Source: an uncultured archaeon (lineage in GTDB: Archaea > Micrarchaeota > Micrarchaeia > CABMEP01). From it: a stretch of DNA of 37,938 bases. Position 1 is the first letter of the stretch; the number at the start of each line of letters is the position of its first letter. The position numbers were made by a program, and so were the translations under genes. Positions 16,523-26,853 of the stretch are shown here, piece by piece. Where the stretch lies: positions 1 to 37,938 of the forward strand of contig CABMEP010000044.1 of assembly GCA_902385155.1 (NCBI GenBank), read 5' to 3'. Below the pieces are notes generated by a model. The model saw only the letters and a program-made list of their open reading frames with translations. It made no database searches and was not told where the DNA came from.

Positions 16523-16733
16523 GCTGTCGGTTGGGGGGATGGAAATAAAAAGCGAGAGGAAGGCAGGATTCAGGCCTGTCCATAAGGGATACTTCATCGA
16601 GACAGACAAAGGCAAGATATGGGTGAATTTTGTATAATCAAAGGATAGACGGCGAGTGTCCGAAGGAAAGCTGTGAGTGGTGCGGGAAGGTATGCGGCCG
16701 TCCCGTCTCCGGGACCGATCCGAAATGCCCCGG

Positions 16734-18221
16734 TCAGCCGGCTTGCCGCACTTCCGCGAGCAGGAGATCTTTCCCGACAAAGAGGGGCTCGTGGGCGACC
16801 GGGGGGATCCCGTCCTTGGGGAATATGAACAGCACATGCGGATACGATTCCCAGGTCTCCGGCGACAGCTCCTGGATGGGGATCCCCGCCACGTCCGCCC
16901 CGTCGACATACCTGACCCAATAGACGATGCTGTGCTCGGTGAACACTATAGAGCCGGGAGGGATGCTGCCCTTCATGCCGACAAGGTCCAGGTACCCTTC
17001 GTCGCTTATCGTGGGGCCTATGTCCATGGCGACGCGCAGGCATTGGCCGGCGGAAGCCAGGAGGCAGGCGGCGGACACTGCGATCGCGACCGCCTTCGGA
17101 GTATCGCCCGGGGCCCATAGCCTGGATATCCCGTAGCTCAGTATCATGGATGCCGGGACGACGAACATCAGGGACGTCCTGAACAGCCATTCGCCCGGTA
17201 TGAGGGGGAAGCATATGACCAGGACCATCGCTGTCGCGGCCAGCAGGAAAGACAGCTGCTCTCTTTTCCCTTCCTTCCAGGCGCGGTAGGACAGGAACGC
17301 CCCGGCCATGAACACCAGCATGACGACGGCCCATCCGCCGATGATGCCGATCCCGTCGCTCAACGGGGGCGCTCCGGCCTGCGGCCCTAAGCCGGACGAG
17401 CCGGAAACAGCCGCCCCTCCGGCCCCGTCCGGCTGGAATATCCTCTGGATGAGGGAGAACGCGGGGCCGAAGTCGCTGAACATGGCACTGAAGAAGACCG
17501 CGGAGACCAGCATGAACGCCGAGACGACCAGCGCCAATACGCACGCGGCCCCCATGAAGCGTCTCCTATCGGCATTGAGGGCCGACGACAGCACGGCATA
17601 GACGGCGAAGAAGAGGATGGCGGCGAAGAGATCGAGGCTGTGGGACATCCCGGTGAGGACGAGGAAAAGGGATGCCAGGGCCAGGCTCCTTCTCCTGTGC
17701 CAGGAGGACGCCAGCTCATGCAGGTAGTATATGAACATGAACAGGAAGAACACCCCGACCGCGTTCTTCATGAAATCAGCCAGCATCCTGACATACGGCG
17801 CAGAGAATATGACGAGCAGCATGGCGAGGATCCCCGCGGACCGGCTCTTTCCGACGCGTCTCATGAGGAGATACGCGGGGATGGCGGAGAGCGCGCAGAA
17901 GAACGAGACGCCGACCTTCACTCCCAATGTGATATCCCCCAGAAGGAATGCGAAAGCGGACAGGAGGTAGAACGGCAGGGGCGGGGCGCCGTAGGCGAGG
18001 CCCCCTGTGGCGAGGATGCTCCTCACCTGGATGAGGTAGTACGGGCCATCGACCATGGGGATGAGCGCGTCCCTGGAGAAAATCCACAGGAAGAACCCGA
18101 ATCCCAGCAGGAAGACCAGGAGGACCGGGAAGAGCTCCCGGGCCGCCAATTTGTCGGGCGGGCCCGACGCCGGTCGCGTTGACGGCGGACGGCCCCTTCC
18201 GCGCTTGTGCCCTTCAGCCAT
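16734..18221 (-). CDS. Polytopic membrane protein, glycosyltransferase-39/oligosaccharyltransferase-like topology
   Basis: Many TM segments; early loop RDALIPMVDGPYYLIQVRSILATGGLAYGAPPLPFYLLSAFAFLLGD. TATA-like ttttatatag on the minus strand about 27 nt upstream. Confidence 0.7.
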   Translation of the reverse strand: MAEGHKRGRGRPPSTRPASGPPDKLAARELFPVLLVFLLGFGFFLWIFSRDALIPMVDGPYYLIQVRSILATGGLAYGAPPLPFYLLSAFAFLLGDITLGVKVGVSFFCALSAIPAYLLMRRVGKSRSAGILAMLLVIFSAPYVRMLADFMKNAVGVFFLFMFIYYLHELASSWHRRRSLALASLFLVLTGMSHSLDLFAAILFFAVYAVLSSALNADRRRFMGAACVLALVVSAFMLVSAVFFSAMFSDFGPAFSLIQRIFQPDGAGGAAVSGSSGLGPQAGAPPLSDGIGIIGGWAVVMLVFMAGAFLSYRAWKEGKREQLSFLLAATAMVLVICFPLIPGEWLFRTSLMFVVPASMILSYGISRLWAPGDTPKAVAIAVSAACLLASAGQCLRVAMDIGPTISDEGYLDLVGMKGSIPPGSIVFTEHSIVYWVRYVDGADVAGIPIQELSPETWESYPHVLFIFPKDGIPPVAHEPLFVGKDLLLAEVRQAG

Positions 18222-18308
18222 GGATGATGCACTCCCGGCCCCGCTATATAAAACATGCAGTAACGGCGGTGCGGGCTTGCCGCCATTCAGTATCATGCCG
18301 GCCTTGCA

Positions 18309-18662
18309 TCAGGAGCGGGTTCCCCAGTCCCTCTTCACTGTCCACGGCGACGCCATCAGTTCAGGCGTCACGAACTCCGCGGGATCGAACGTCTCGTCAA
18401 GGACTGTGAGCTCCTCCACGTGGCTCTGGTCAAGCGCGAGCGGCTGGGACGTCTCGTAGTCCCATACGTGGAGCTTGTTCCTGAAATCCATCGCATGCCT
18501 GCTCCTGCCGTAGTCCATCGGCGCGCAGACTCTCGTGATGTACGTCCCTTCCTCTTTCGAGAAGAACCTGACCCTCACCTTCCGTTTCGCGTGGATGGCC
18601 CTGATGAGCCGGTCCTTGTCCGTCTCCCTTACGACACTACTTACGTTGAGGTCCATGAGCAT
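18309..18662 (-). CDS. Hypothetical protein, possibly WYL-like fold
   Basis: AIHAKRKVRVRFFSKEEGTYITRVCAPMDYGRSRHAMDFRNKLHVWDYETSQPLALDQSHVEELTVLDETF has WYL-like layout. Confidence 0.45.
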   Translation of the reverse strand: MLMDLNVSSVVRETDKDRLIRAIHAKRKVRVRFFSKEEGTYITRVCAPMDYGRSRHAMDFRNKLHVWDYETSQPLALDQSHVEELTVLDETFDPAEFVTPELMASPWTVKRDWGTRS

Positions 18663-18863
18663 TCACCTTCAATTGGTCGGGTGCGCATTGAGAGCATATC
18701 CCTTTCAGAATAATGCGATGCGCACTGTACCTATGCGGGCGTTAGCGCATTAGAGATAATACTGCATTTCAGCCTCTAAAGCTCAAAATAGCCTCTTTCC
18801 CGCCATCCAAGCCGCGAGAAAGCCTGATGCAAACGTTATAAACAAGGGAAAAGAAGGAAGGCT

Positions 18864-19628
18864 ATGAGGATAGGACTCACGACGGCGTTGGTCATACCGT
18901 TGATATTGCTGCTGGTCCCCGCGGCTTTCGCGGATGTAGGGCCGAAGCCGTACATGAGCTTCTCGCTCCATTACAACATGTCCGATAACATCAGCCTGAT
19001 CAGCGGAGACCAATACGGGTGCGATGATGCGCGGTGCGCGAACGCGACCCCTCTCATGAAGGTCGGGCCCCAGAGATTCAGCTGCTCGGACGACACGTCC
19101 TGCCGCTCTGTCGCCTACGGATACTCGGATTACCAGAAGCTCGTGATCAACTTCTCGGACAAGACGAGGGAAAGCAATGTCTTCCCAGCGTACGACGGCG
19201 AGAGCTACTACGTGGTGGTCAACGACGACGGGATGGAAGTGATGCTGGGATACGATTATGTGGTCCCTCCGGCCGTCGGCCTGATATCGGGCCTGTATGC
19301 TGTATTCATCGCCATGATCGCGACGGCGATGACCCTCGCCATAGAACTGGTCGTCTCGTTCGCCTACCTGTTCATCACCAAGAAACCGATGCTGATCCTC
19401 CCATGGGTGGCGCTGATCAACCTGGTCTCTGTTCCGCTGCTGTGGGCTGTCGTCCTTCTGTCCGGGAACGGCATCTCCCTTCTGATAATGGAGGCCGCGG
19501 TATTCGTCGCGGAAGGATACGCGATACACCTGGTCAACAAGAAAGAGATGCCGATCAAGGACGCCCTCACGCTGAGCCTGCTGATGAACCTGGCGAGCTT
19601 CGCGATTGGATTCCTCCTGCCGTTCTGA
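18864..19628 (+). CDS. Secreted/membrane protein with C-terminal multi-TM region
   Basis: Signal peptide, about 120-aa extracellular domain with Cys, then several TM helices. Confidence 0.7.
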   Translation: MRIGLTTALVIPLILLLVPAAFADVGPKPYMSFSLHYNMSDNISLISGDQYGCDDARCANATPLMKVGPQRFSCSDDTSCRSVAYGYSDYQKLVINFSDKTRESNVFPAYDGESYYVVVNDDGMEVMLGYDYVVPPAVGLISGLYAVFIAMIATAMTLAIELVVSFAYLFITKKPMLILPWVALINLVSVPLLWAVVLLSGNGISLLIMEAAVFVAEGYAIHLVNKKEMPIKDALTLSLLMNLASFAIGFLLPF

Positions 19629-19635
19629 CCGTGGA

Positions 19636-20268
19636 TCATCGGTTCTCCTGTCCATCCGGCCCCTTCAGCTCCCTCATCAGGTCGGCTTTCCTCTGCTCCG
19701 TGATCTTGGCCCTCTCTGTCTCCGGGAGCTTCTCGAACGCCTCCACCTTCTCCTTGATGCGGTGGAACAGCGGCATGACCTCCGCGTCAGATGACTCGAA
19801 CACCATGGTCATTCCGCTCCTGACCTCGAAATGATAGGTGGATATCGTATTGATGGTGGTGCCGTACACGCTGCGCCGGTCCCTCCGGTCGGTGATCGTC
19901 CTCATCTCCAGGCTCACCTTCATGGTGGATTCCATGGGGGCCGACATCCCCTCGGCGGACGACGTCTTCGTTCTCCTGGAGTACCCGGACCACCTGTCGG
20001 CAGGTATCTGATTGATGGTGTTGATGACGCTCGCCAGCGTCATGTGATCGCTGAACCGCTGCCTGCGGCGGTCCACCTTCCGCTCCTTGGGCTCGGTCCG
20101 GTCGGGGATGCCTGCCGTCGCCTCGCATGCGGCGTCGAAAGCGGCGTCCAGCGCCCGATGCGGGGCGGTGATTATCCTCTCCGCGATCACCGCTATCCTC
20201 TTCAGCCTGGACTTCTGGCCGGATCCGGCCTGCGCCGCATGTCCCGAAACACGATATGCCTCGCTCAT
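19636..20268 (-). CDS. Hypothetical protein
   Basis: ORF convergent with 18864..19628; start at MSEAYRV. Confidence 0.6.
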   Translation of the reverse strand: MSEAYRVSGHAAQAGSGQKSRLKRIAVIAERIITAPHRALDAAFDAACEATAGIPDRTEPKERKVDRRRQRFSDHMTLASVINTINQIPADRWSGYSRRTKTSSAEGMSAPMESTMKVSLEMRTITDRRDRRSVYGTTINTISTYHFEVRSGMTMVFESSDAEVMPLFHRIKEKVEAFEKLPETERAKITEQRKADLMRELKGPDGQENR

Positions 20269-20385
20269 CGTAATCACTCTCTGCGTATGACTATTGGTCG
20301 CACTAACCCCACTTCCACTAATATGTTCTTAAAACTGATGCACATATTCAATCAGAGGATAACTGTAATCGATAGGGGCGATGAT

Positions 20386-20718
20386 ATGGATCAGGATATG
20401 ACTACCACTGCATTCGAGCTGAAAGGCCACAGGACCGTGAGAAGCCTCGGAGTGGTCCGGGGGATCGTCGTGAGGTCCCGCTCCCTCATTGGGAACATCG
20501 GGGCCGCCATCCAGTCGCTCTACGGCGGCAACATCACGATCTACCCCGACCTCTGCGAGCGCGCGAGGCAGGACGCGTTCGAGATGATGGTGAAGCAGGC
20601 CGAGCAGTCCGGCGCCAACGCGGTCATAGGCGTGCGCTATGATGCGACAGAGATCGCGTCGGGGATAACAGAAGTCATCTGCTACGGGACGGCTGTAGAG
20701 GTCGACGGGAAGGACTAG
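20386..20718 (+). CDS. YbjQ/UPF0145 (DUF74, heavy-metal-binding-like) family protein
   Basis: [77 protein letters not shown]. Confidence 0.85.
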   Translation: MDQDMTTTAFELKGHRTVRSLGVVRGIVVRSRSLIGNIGAAIQSLYGGNITIYPDLCERARQDAFEMMVKQAEQSGANAVIGVRYDATEIASGITEVICYGTAVEVDGKD

Positions 20719-20758
20719 GACCCGGCGGATGCCTGACGTTTTTTCATCCATCTCTAGT

Positions 20759-20911
20759 CTAAACCGACTTCAGGAACCCGTCGTCGCCCATCCTGAACCT
20801 GTGCTCAGGGTTGCTGGGGCAGACGAACTCGTCGCCGCTCCTGGATAATTCCTGGTTGAAGCCTGTCTGCACCCTGCAGGCGGGGCACATCCTGTACTCG
20901 TATATGTCCAT
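20759..20911 (-). CDS. Small zinc-ribbon-like protein, 50 aa (not in supplied ORF list in this frame)
   Basis: Manual translation MDIYEYRMCPACRVQTGFNQELSRSGDEFVCPSNPEHRFRMGDDGFLKSV*. Confidence 0.6.
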   Translation of the reverse strand: MDIYEYRMCPACRVQTGFNQELSRSGDEFVCPSNPEHRFRMGDDGFLKSV

Positions 20912-20983
20912 GGTCGCACCGACCCCGTTTCCACCGCTCTGTTCTTAAAACCAGCCTGACAGTGACTATTAGACGGTGATGGT

Positions 20984-21208
20984 ATGGATGACGTGTTCCA
21001 AGAAAGCATGAAGAAGAACGTGAAATTGGAGATGGCGCACATGAAGCTGATCAGCGACCCTGAATACGCCAAGCTCTACGCCGCGCTGCTCAAGACGCGC
21101 TACGACGCCCTGATGAAGGCGGGGTTCACGAAGAAGGAGGCGTTCGCCATCGTGCTCACATCGATAGGCGGCGAGCCTCCGGCAGGATCGAGCAACGTCG
21201 AGGAGTGA
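20984..21208 (+). CDS. Hypothetical protein, 74 aa
   Basis: MDDVFQESMKKNVKLEMAHMKLISDPEYAKLYAALLKTRYDALMKAGFTKKEAFAIVLTSIGG. Confidence 0.6.
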   Translation: MDDVFQESMKKNVKLEMAHMKLISDPEYAKLYAALLKTRYDALMKAGFTKKEAFAIVLTSIGGEPPAGSSNVEE

Positions 21209-21214
21209 TCTTGC

Positions 21215-21709
21215 ATGATGGAGCCGTACATAATCGCTATAGTGTTCTTCGTGATCGTACTGTTCGCGGCGTTGCTGTTCCTACCTTCATTGATCCCGCG
21301 GTTCGACATGCCTAAGGCGTCGTTACCTCTGCAGAACAGATCCGTTGCGCAGCCCGTGAACGGGACGCCGGCCCCCGCGCCGAACGCCACTCTCCCGTCA
21401 AACGAGACAGCCAACATGACGGACCATTACTGGGGCCTGATAACGGAATCCAATGTGGAGTCGCTCTGCCTGGATGAGGCGAAAGCTCAGGCGGGATCCA
21501 ACTCCTGGGCCGTCCTGGACTGCGGCTGCACCGAGAGCGTGACGCCGGACAAGAAGACGTACGGCTGCAACGTGAGCGCCATGGACGGCATGCATCCGTT
21601 CAGCGCTGAATGCACCAGGAGCGCGGACAGCTGCGTTCTCCGATCAATAGAGGCGGGCGATTTCTCCTACTCGTTCGAGGAGCTTGCGAGGATGCTGGGT
21701 GTAGGGTGA
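21215..21709 (+). CDS. Membrane-anchored extracytoplasmic Cys-containing protein
   Basis: N-terminal TM; Thr/Asn/Pro-rich linker with N-glycosylation sequons; Cys-rich domain. Confidence 0.6.
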   Translation: MMEPYIIAIVFFVIVLFAALLFLPSLIPRFDMPKASLPLQNRSVAQPVNGTPAPAPNATLPSNETANMTDHYWGLITESNVESLCLDEAKAQAGSNSWAVLDCGCTESVTPDKKTYGCNVSAMDGMHPFSAECTRSADSCVLRSIEAGDFSYSFEELARMLGVG

Positions 21710-21786
21710 GACTCGAATCGCTCAAGCGATAAGATGTGGCCACGCGCTCAATCATCTTTTTATTCGCCGGTTGCTAGATTAGTCTC

Positions 21787-22476
21787 ATGAAGTTCCAGCT
21801 CATGCTCGCGCCGATGGAAGGCATCACCGACGCCGCTTTCCGCACCCTTGCCAGCAAGAACGGCGCGGACCTCACGTTCACGGAGATGGCGAGGGTCGCC
21901 AACCTTGCCAAGGGGAAGAAGGAGCTCGCGAGGATTGACATTACTGATTCCACGCCCACACAGATACAATTGGCGGGCTCCAAGCTGGCCGAGTACGAAC
22001 GGTTCCTTTCGGTCTTCAAGCCTTCGGAAGGGTTCCGCGGATTCAACCTGAACCTCGGCTGCCCCGGGCCGTCGTTCATCAGGCAGGGGATCGGCGCCGC
22101 GATGATGAAGCGGGTGACGAGGGTGCAGGAGATAATCAGGATCATCAACGACCACGGGTACGAATGCTCCGTCAAGATGAGGCTCGGGCTGAACCGGTAT
22201 GAGAAGGAGAAGGGAGTCTATCTCAACCTGATCAACGGCGCGGACGCGAGCTTCTTCGTGGTCCATGCGAAAACCGCGGCGCAGAAGGACAGCGATCCCG
22301 CCGATTTCACTGTCTACGACAAGTGCGTCGCCACGGGGAAGAGGATAGTGGCCAATGGCGGGATTAGGACAAGAGAGCAGGTCATGGACCTGAAGGAGAA
22401 AGGCCTCTACGGCGCGATGATCGGGCAAGCCGCCATAGGGAATCCGGAGATATTCGGGGAGCTGGATGTGCGATGA
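21787..22476 (+). CDS. tRNA-dihydrouridine synthase-like TIM-barrel protein, short form
   Basis: LMLAPMEGITDAAFRTL, GFNLNLGCPGPSFIRQGIGAAMM, VKMRLGL, IVANGGIRTREQ, GAMIGQAAIGNPEIF. Confidence 0.85.
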   Translation: MKFQLMLAPMEGITDAAFRTLASKNGADLTFTEMARVANLAKGKKELARIDITDSTPTQIQLAGSKLAEYERFLSVFKPSEGFRGFNLNLGCPGPSFIRQGIGAAMMKRVTRVQEIIRIINDHGYECSVKMRLGLNRYEKEKGVYLNLINGADASFFVVHAKTAAQKDSDPADFTVYDKCVATGKRIVANGGIRTREQVMDLKEKGLYGAMIGQAAIGNPEIFGELDVR

Positions 22477-22488
22477 TGCGCGCTCGGG

Positions 22489-23511
22489 TCAGCCCGATGT
22501 CTTCTGCGCCACGCATCTCTCGAGCTCCCTGGCGATCATCTTCTTCACGAAGCCCTGCCCTATCGTCTTGGCTATCAGGGGCAGGTATTCTTCGGCGGCA
22601 GAATAGATTGTATCCACGACGAACTTCCTGCCTTTCTCCGTAGAGAGCAGGCCCCTGGCCAGCGTCTTCCCTTCCTCTGTGTCCCACAGGTTCAATATCC
22701 CGTCCAATGACAGCGCACGGACAAAGTAGACTGCTCCGTCTTTCTTCTCCATAAGAGCGGAGAATCCGCTCTCATCGGATGCCAATACCTGTATGAGCGC
22801 GTTGGAATACACCTCTTCCCGATTATGCGTTATCTTCTCCTTGACGTCCTCGTGCAGGGATTTGTATGCGCGCTTGGGATCGGCGCCCTTGCGGAGCATC
22901 TCGGTCCAGAAATCCTTGGCGACCCCGATCTCGGTTTCATTAAAAAATGAGACGCGACCTTCGGAGGGATCCCGGCCCAGGTTCAAGGACTCCTCGATCA
23001 GATCTCCGCCGGTCTTTCTTACCTTCTGCAACGGCAGACGCGTCGCGTTGACCATGCATTCCACGATCGGACCGGTGGAACCCACCAATCCGTTCAAGAA
23101 AACCCCGTTATCCTTGGCGATGCGCACGAGTTCGTATGTGTATCCCTTGACCGAAAGGAGATCGCTCAAGAGCTCTTTGCCCTCATTGGTCTCCAGCAAT
23201 TTCGCGAGCGCCTTCACCGCACCTTCGTCCCCCGCGAATACAGTCTTTCCTCCCTTCTTCTCTTCTTTCCAGAACAGGCTTCCGAGCCGGTCGCTGAAAC
23301 CCCATTCCGGATTGTACTCGTTGGACCCCGTCAAGACGTTCTTCACCGCAGCGTAGCCTCGCTTGTCTTTCAGAAGGGAGATCAATCCCTCAACCTTGTC
23401 TGGCCTGAGATAGGATTTGAGCCCATCAAGGCCGTTCTTCTCTAGGCCTTTGATCTCGGCATCCAGGCTCTCCTTGCTATGAATCAGTTTCTGCACGATA
23501 GGGATAATCAT
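22489..23511 (-). CDS. Hypothetical alpha-helical protein, 340 aa
   Basis: Long ORF, no recognised family. Confidence 0.6.
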   Translation of the reverse strand: MIIPIVQKLIHSKESLDAEIKGLEKNGLDGLKSYLRPDKVEGLISLLKDKRGYAAVKNVLTGSNEYNPEWGFSDRLGSLFWKEEKKGGKTVFAGDEGAVKALAKLLETNEGKELLSDLLSVKGYTYELVRIAKDNGVFLNGLVGSTGPIVECMVNATRLPLQKVRKTGGDLIEESLNLGRDPSEGRVSFFNETEIGVAKDFWTEMLRKGADPKRAYKSLHEDVKEKITHNREEVYSNALIQVLASDESGFSALMEKKDGAVYFVRALSLDGILNLWDTEEGKTLARGLLSTEKGRKFVVDTIYSAAEEYLPLIAKTIGQGFVKKMIARELERCVAQKTSG

Positions 23512-23576
23512 CCGGCATTTAAAGTTTTATGTGAGGATGGCTGAATGGAGAGCAAAGCCAAGAAGGAGCAGAACGA

Positions 23577-24023
23577 TTGGCGATATTGGCGGCGGACTGC
23601 GCCATGCACGTGCTCGACCATTTCGAGAAGGAATATCCGGAAGACGACAGGCCGCGGAAGGCCATAGCGGCATGCAGGAGATGGGCCAGGACCGGCGTGT
23701 TCCATATGGCTGACATACGGAAGGCCTCGCTTTCTGCGCACGCGGCCGCACGCAAAGCGAAGGCTGAGGGGCATGACGCGGCCTGCTTCGCGGCCCGCGC
23801 GGCGGGCCACTCGGTGGCTACCGCGCATGTCCATACTCACGCGTTCGGACCCTCATTCTACGCCCTCAAGGCGGTCGCGGCCGCCGATCCCGCCCATGCG
23901 GAAGCCGATATGGCCAGGGAGCATGATTGGCAGTCGAGGCGGATCCCGAAGGGCCTGATGAAAATATGGCGGGAATGGGAATCGAGGCGCAATTCGCCTG
24001 CGGCGAATGCGCATGCGTCGTAG
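23577..24023 (+). CDS. Imm-5-like putative immunity protein (start uncertain)
   Basis: ADCAMHVLDHFEKEYPEDDRPRKAIAACRRWARTG...AHAAARKAKAEGHDAACFAARAAGHSVATAHVHTHA resembles the Ala-rich Imm-5-like domain; reported start is TTG. Confidence 0.55.
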   Translation: MAILAADCAMHVLDHFEKEYPEDDRPRKAIAACRRWARTGVFHMADIRKASLSAHAAARKAKAEGHDAACFAARAAGHSVATAHVHTHAFGPSFYALKAVAAADPAHAEADMAREHDWQSRRIPKGLMKIWREWESRRNSPAANAHAS

Positions 24024-24111
24024 GCGCATCGCGCCTTCCGGAACGGATAAAGGCGGCGATACGATGAGTTGCGAAGGGTCAGGTTTATAACCACCCCGCA
24101 GAAACGCCCTC

Positions 24112-25278
24112 ATGATGCGGATCGACCGGTCCAACGCCATTCCAATAGACGAGAGGGACTTCGAGTTCGTGGAGCGCAAGGGCAGGGGGCATCCTGACAC
24201 CCTGATAGACGGGGCGGTGGAGGAGATCAGCCGCAGCCTCTGCAGAGAGTATCTGGACGCCTTCGGGAGCATACGGCACCACAACGTGGACAAGGCGCTC
24301 ATCACAGGAGGGTCCACTTCCGTCAGTTTCGGAGGAGGACGATTTGACAAGCCCATATTCATCACCCTCAGCGGACGCGCCACGGGCAGCGTGGGGAAGA
24401 GGAATGTCCCTGTCGCGCAGATAGCGGTGGACGCGACGCGCAGGCACATCAGGAAGAGCACGAGGTTCCTGGCGGACGGGGACTACGCGGTGGACTCAAA
24501 GATATCCCAGGGCGCCGCATCTCTCACGTCACTCATCAAGGGGATGCCGAGGGCCAACGACACCTCCGTCTCGGTCGGCTTCGCGCCGATGTCAAGGCTC
24601 GAGAGGACGGTGCTGGAGACGGAGAGGCAGCTGAACTCGCCCTCGTTCAAGGCCAGATGCCCTGAAGTGGGCGAGGACATCAAGATCATGGGCGCCCGCT
24701 CGGGCGATGGGATCGAATTGACGGTGGCTGCGGCGTTCGTGTCGCGCTACGTCTCCTCCCTAAGCGACTACAGGGACAAGAAGGAGAGACTGGAGGAGAA
24801 CGCCAGGAAGATGGCGTCAAGGCTCGCGGGAGACGACGTATCCGTCTCCGTGAACTCGGCCGACAAGGGGAAGGACATCTACCTGACGCTCACGGGCCTC
24901 AGCTGCGAGATGGGGGACGACGGCAGCGTGGGGAGGGGCAACAGGGTGAACGGGCTGATCACGCCCACGCGCCTCATGTCGTTGGAGGCGACGGCAGGCA
25001 AGAATCCCGTCAACCACGTCGGCAAGATATACTCCGTGCTCGCGTTCAGGATCGCCCAGGACGTCGTGGGCCTGGGGGCGGAAGGATGCGACGCCTATCT
25101 CCAGTCGAGGATAGGGGACCGGATCGACAAGCCGTCTTTCTCCGCGGCGGACATCATCTGGGACAAGGAGAAGATCAAGAGGGACGCGCCGCGCATCCGC
25201 AGGATATTCGACGAGCATCTCGACGCCATACCGGAGCTGACGATGGAATTCGTTAAAGGGAAAGTGAAGGTGTTCTGA
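24112..25278 (+). CDS. mat: Archaeal S-adenosylmethionine synthetase
   Basis: [118 protein letters not shown]-like tttataa upstream. Confidence 0.97.
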   Translation: MMRIDRSNAIPIDERDFEFVERKGRGHPDTLIDGAVEEISRSLCREYLDAFGSIRHHNVDKALITGGSTSVSFGGGRFDKPIFITLSGRATGSVGKRNVPVAQIAVDATRRHIRKSTRFLADGDYAVDSKISQGAASLTSLIKGMPRANDTSVSVGFAPMSRLERTVLETERQLNSPSFKARCPEVGEDIKIMGARSGDGIELTVAAAFVSRYVSSLSDYRDKKERLEENARKMASRLAGDDVSVSVNSADKGKDIYLTLTGLSCEMGDDGSVGRGNRVNGLITPTRLMSLEATAGKNPVNHVGKIYSVLAFRIAQDVVGLGAEGCDAYLQSRIGDRIDKPSFSAADIIWDKEKIKRDAPRIRRIFDEHLDAIPELTMEFVKGKVKVF

Positions 25279-25280
25279 TC

Positions 25281-25970
25281 ATGGCGATGAGCAGGTCCAG
25301 ACGGGATGCGATAAAGAAAAAAGCGCTGATGACCGTCCCGTTGGGGGCGGCGATAATAGGCCTGCTCCTTTTCCTGCCGGCCGGATCATTGGGATATTGG
25401 CAGGCCTGGCTGTTCCTGGCCACGCTGATCGTGCCCCTTCTCCTCGTGGTGAGCTATCTCTGGAAGAACGATCCTGAACTGCTTGAGAGAAGGATGCGGA
25501 TCAACGAGAAGGAGCCCAAGGAGAAAGGGGTGGTCAGGTACGCGCAGCTGCTGTTCTTCCTGGTCTTCCTGATCCCCGGTTTCGATTACAGGTATGGCTG
25601 GTCCAACGTACCGGCATGGCTTGCCGTGCTGTCGGACGCCCTCATGTTCCTGGGCTACATGTTCGTGTTCTGGGTGTTCAGGGAGAACACCTACGCCTCG
25701 CGCATAGTGGAGGTCGAGAAGAAGCAGAAAGTGATCACGACAGGACCTTACGCCATAGTCAGGCACCCGATGTACACCGGCACCATGCTGATGTACGTCT
25801 GCATGCCGATCGCGCTCGGATCGTTTGTCGCGCTTATACCGATGCTCCCTGTGATGGCGGTGTTTTTCGTAAGGATATTCGATGAGGAGAGACTGTTGTC
25901 GAAGAGCCTCGCGGGATACGAAGCGTATCGCAGGAAAGTGAGATACAGATTGGTGCCCGGGATCTGGTGA
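25281..25970 (+). CDS. Isoprenylcysteine carboxyl methyltransferase-like (ICMT/PEMT) membrane protein
   Basis: TTGPYAIVRHPMYTGTMLMYV; FDEERLLSKSLAGYEAYRRKVRYRLVPGIW. Confidence 0.85.
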   Translation: MAMSRSRRDAIKKKALMTVPLGAAIIGLLLFLPAGSLGYWQAWLFLATLIVPLLLVVSYLWKNDPELLERRMRINEKEPKEKGVVRYAQLLFFLVFLIPGFDYRYGWSNVPAWLAVLSDALMFLGYMFVFWVFRENTYASRIVEVEKKQKVITTGPYAIVRHPMYTGTMLMYVCMPIALGSFVALIPMLPVMAVFFVRIFDEERLLSKSLAGYEAYRRKVRYRLVPGIW

Positions 25971-26048
25971 GTGTCGTACGGGGCGGACGGCGCCGGAGCG
26001 ATGAGAAGGTATTTAAGAAAAGATCCCGGCAATGATGCAGTGATTCCG

Positions 26049-26765
26049 ATGAAGATGCAAAAAGGGCGCGGGCGCCGGGAAGACGAATCGTGGAAAGTGC
26101 TCGGGAAGACGAACCTCCAGAAGACGAAATGGCCGAACGCATTCGAGCTGAAGCACACGCCTTTCGTCGAGGCCGTCTTCACCGCATTGAGGGACAAGAG
26201 CACGGGCACGGCGGATTTCGCGACGGCCACCCATGACATCTCGATGCTGCTCGTCGGAGAGGCGCTGAACCTCGTGCCCTATCGGGCTGAAAAGATCATG
26301 ACCCCGCTCGGCGAGCGCATCTCCGGCCTGAGGATGAGCGCGCAGATATGCGCGGTGCCGATAATCCGCGCGGGGCTGCCCATGGCGGACGTCCTGAGGG
26401 AATACATGCCCAGCGCGGCCGTAGGCCATGTCGTCATCCAGAGGGACGAGAAGACGGCGAGACCGAGATTCCTCCTGGACAAGCTCCCGAAGATGCGGGC
26501 GGGCATGACCGTCGTCCTCCTGGACCCGATGCTCGCGACGGGAGGCTCCGCGTCGGCGGCGATAGACCATGTCCTCCGCAAGGGAGTCAGCGAGAAGCAG
26601 ATCATATTCACGAACATAATATCCTGCCCCGAAGGCATCTCGGAGATCATGAAGAGGCACCCGGATGTGACGCTCGTCACGGGATGGATAGACAAGGGGC
26701 TGAACGACATCGCCTATATCCTGCCGGGGCTCGGGGATTTCGGGGACAGGTATTGGGGAACATGA
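26049..26765 (+). CDS. upp: Uracil phosphoribosyltransferase
   Basis: ICAVPIIRAGLPMADVLREYMPSAAVGHVVIQRDE; VVLLDPMLATGGSASAAIDHVLRKGV; GLGDFGDRYWGT. Confidence 0.9.
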   Translation: MKMQKGRGRREDESWKVLGKTNLQKTKWPNAFELKHTPFVEAVFTALRDKSTGTADFATATHDISMLLVGEALNLVPYRAEKIMTPLGERISGLRMSAQICAVPIIRAGLPMADVLREYMPSAAVGHVVIQRDEKTARPRFLLDKLPKMRAGMTVVLLDPMLATGGSASAAIDHVLRKGVSEKQIIFTNIISCPEGISEIMKRHPDVTLVTGWIDKGLNDIAYILPGLGDFGDRYWGT

Positions 26766-26853
26766 TTCCGTCCCCCGATCCTGGGCTCAGGGATACGCGG
26801 CATGCGGGCGGAAGGAAAGATACCATTTTAAGCGGCGCATCCCAGTGCGAGGC

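Noticed and set aside
16630-16923. Cys-rich plus-strand ORF (CPKESCEWCGKVCGRPVSGTDPKCPGQPAC)
   Set aside because: The zinc-finger-like start is suggestive, but most of the ORF overlaps the 3' end of the 16734..18221 gene and the start is TTG without a clear promoter.
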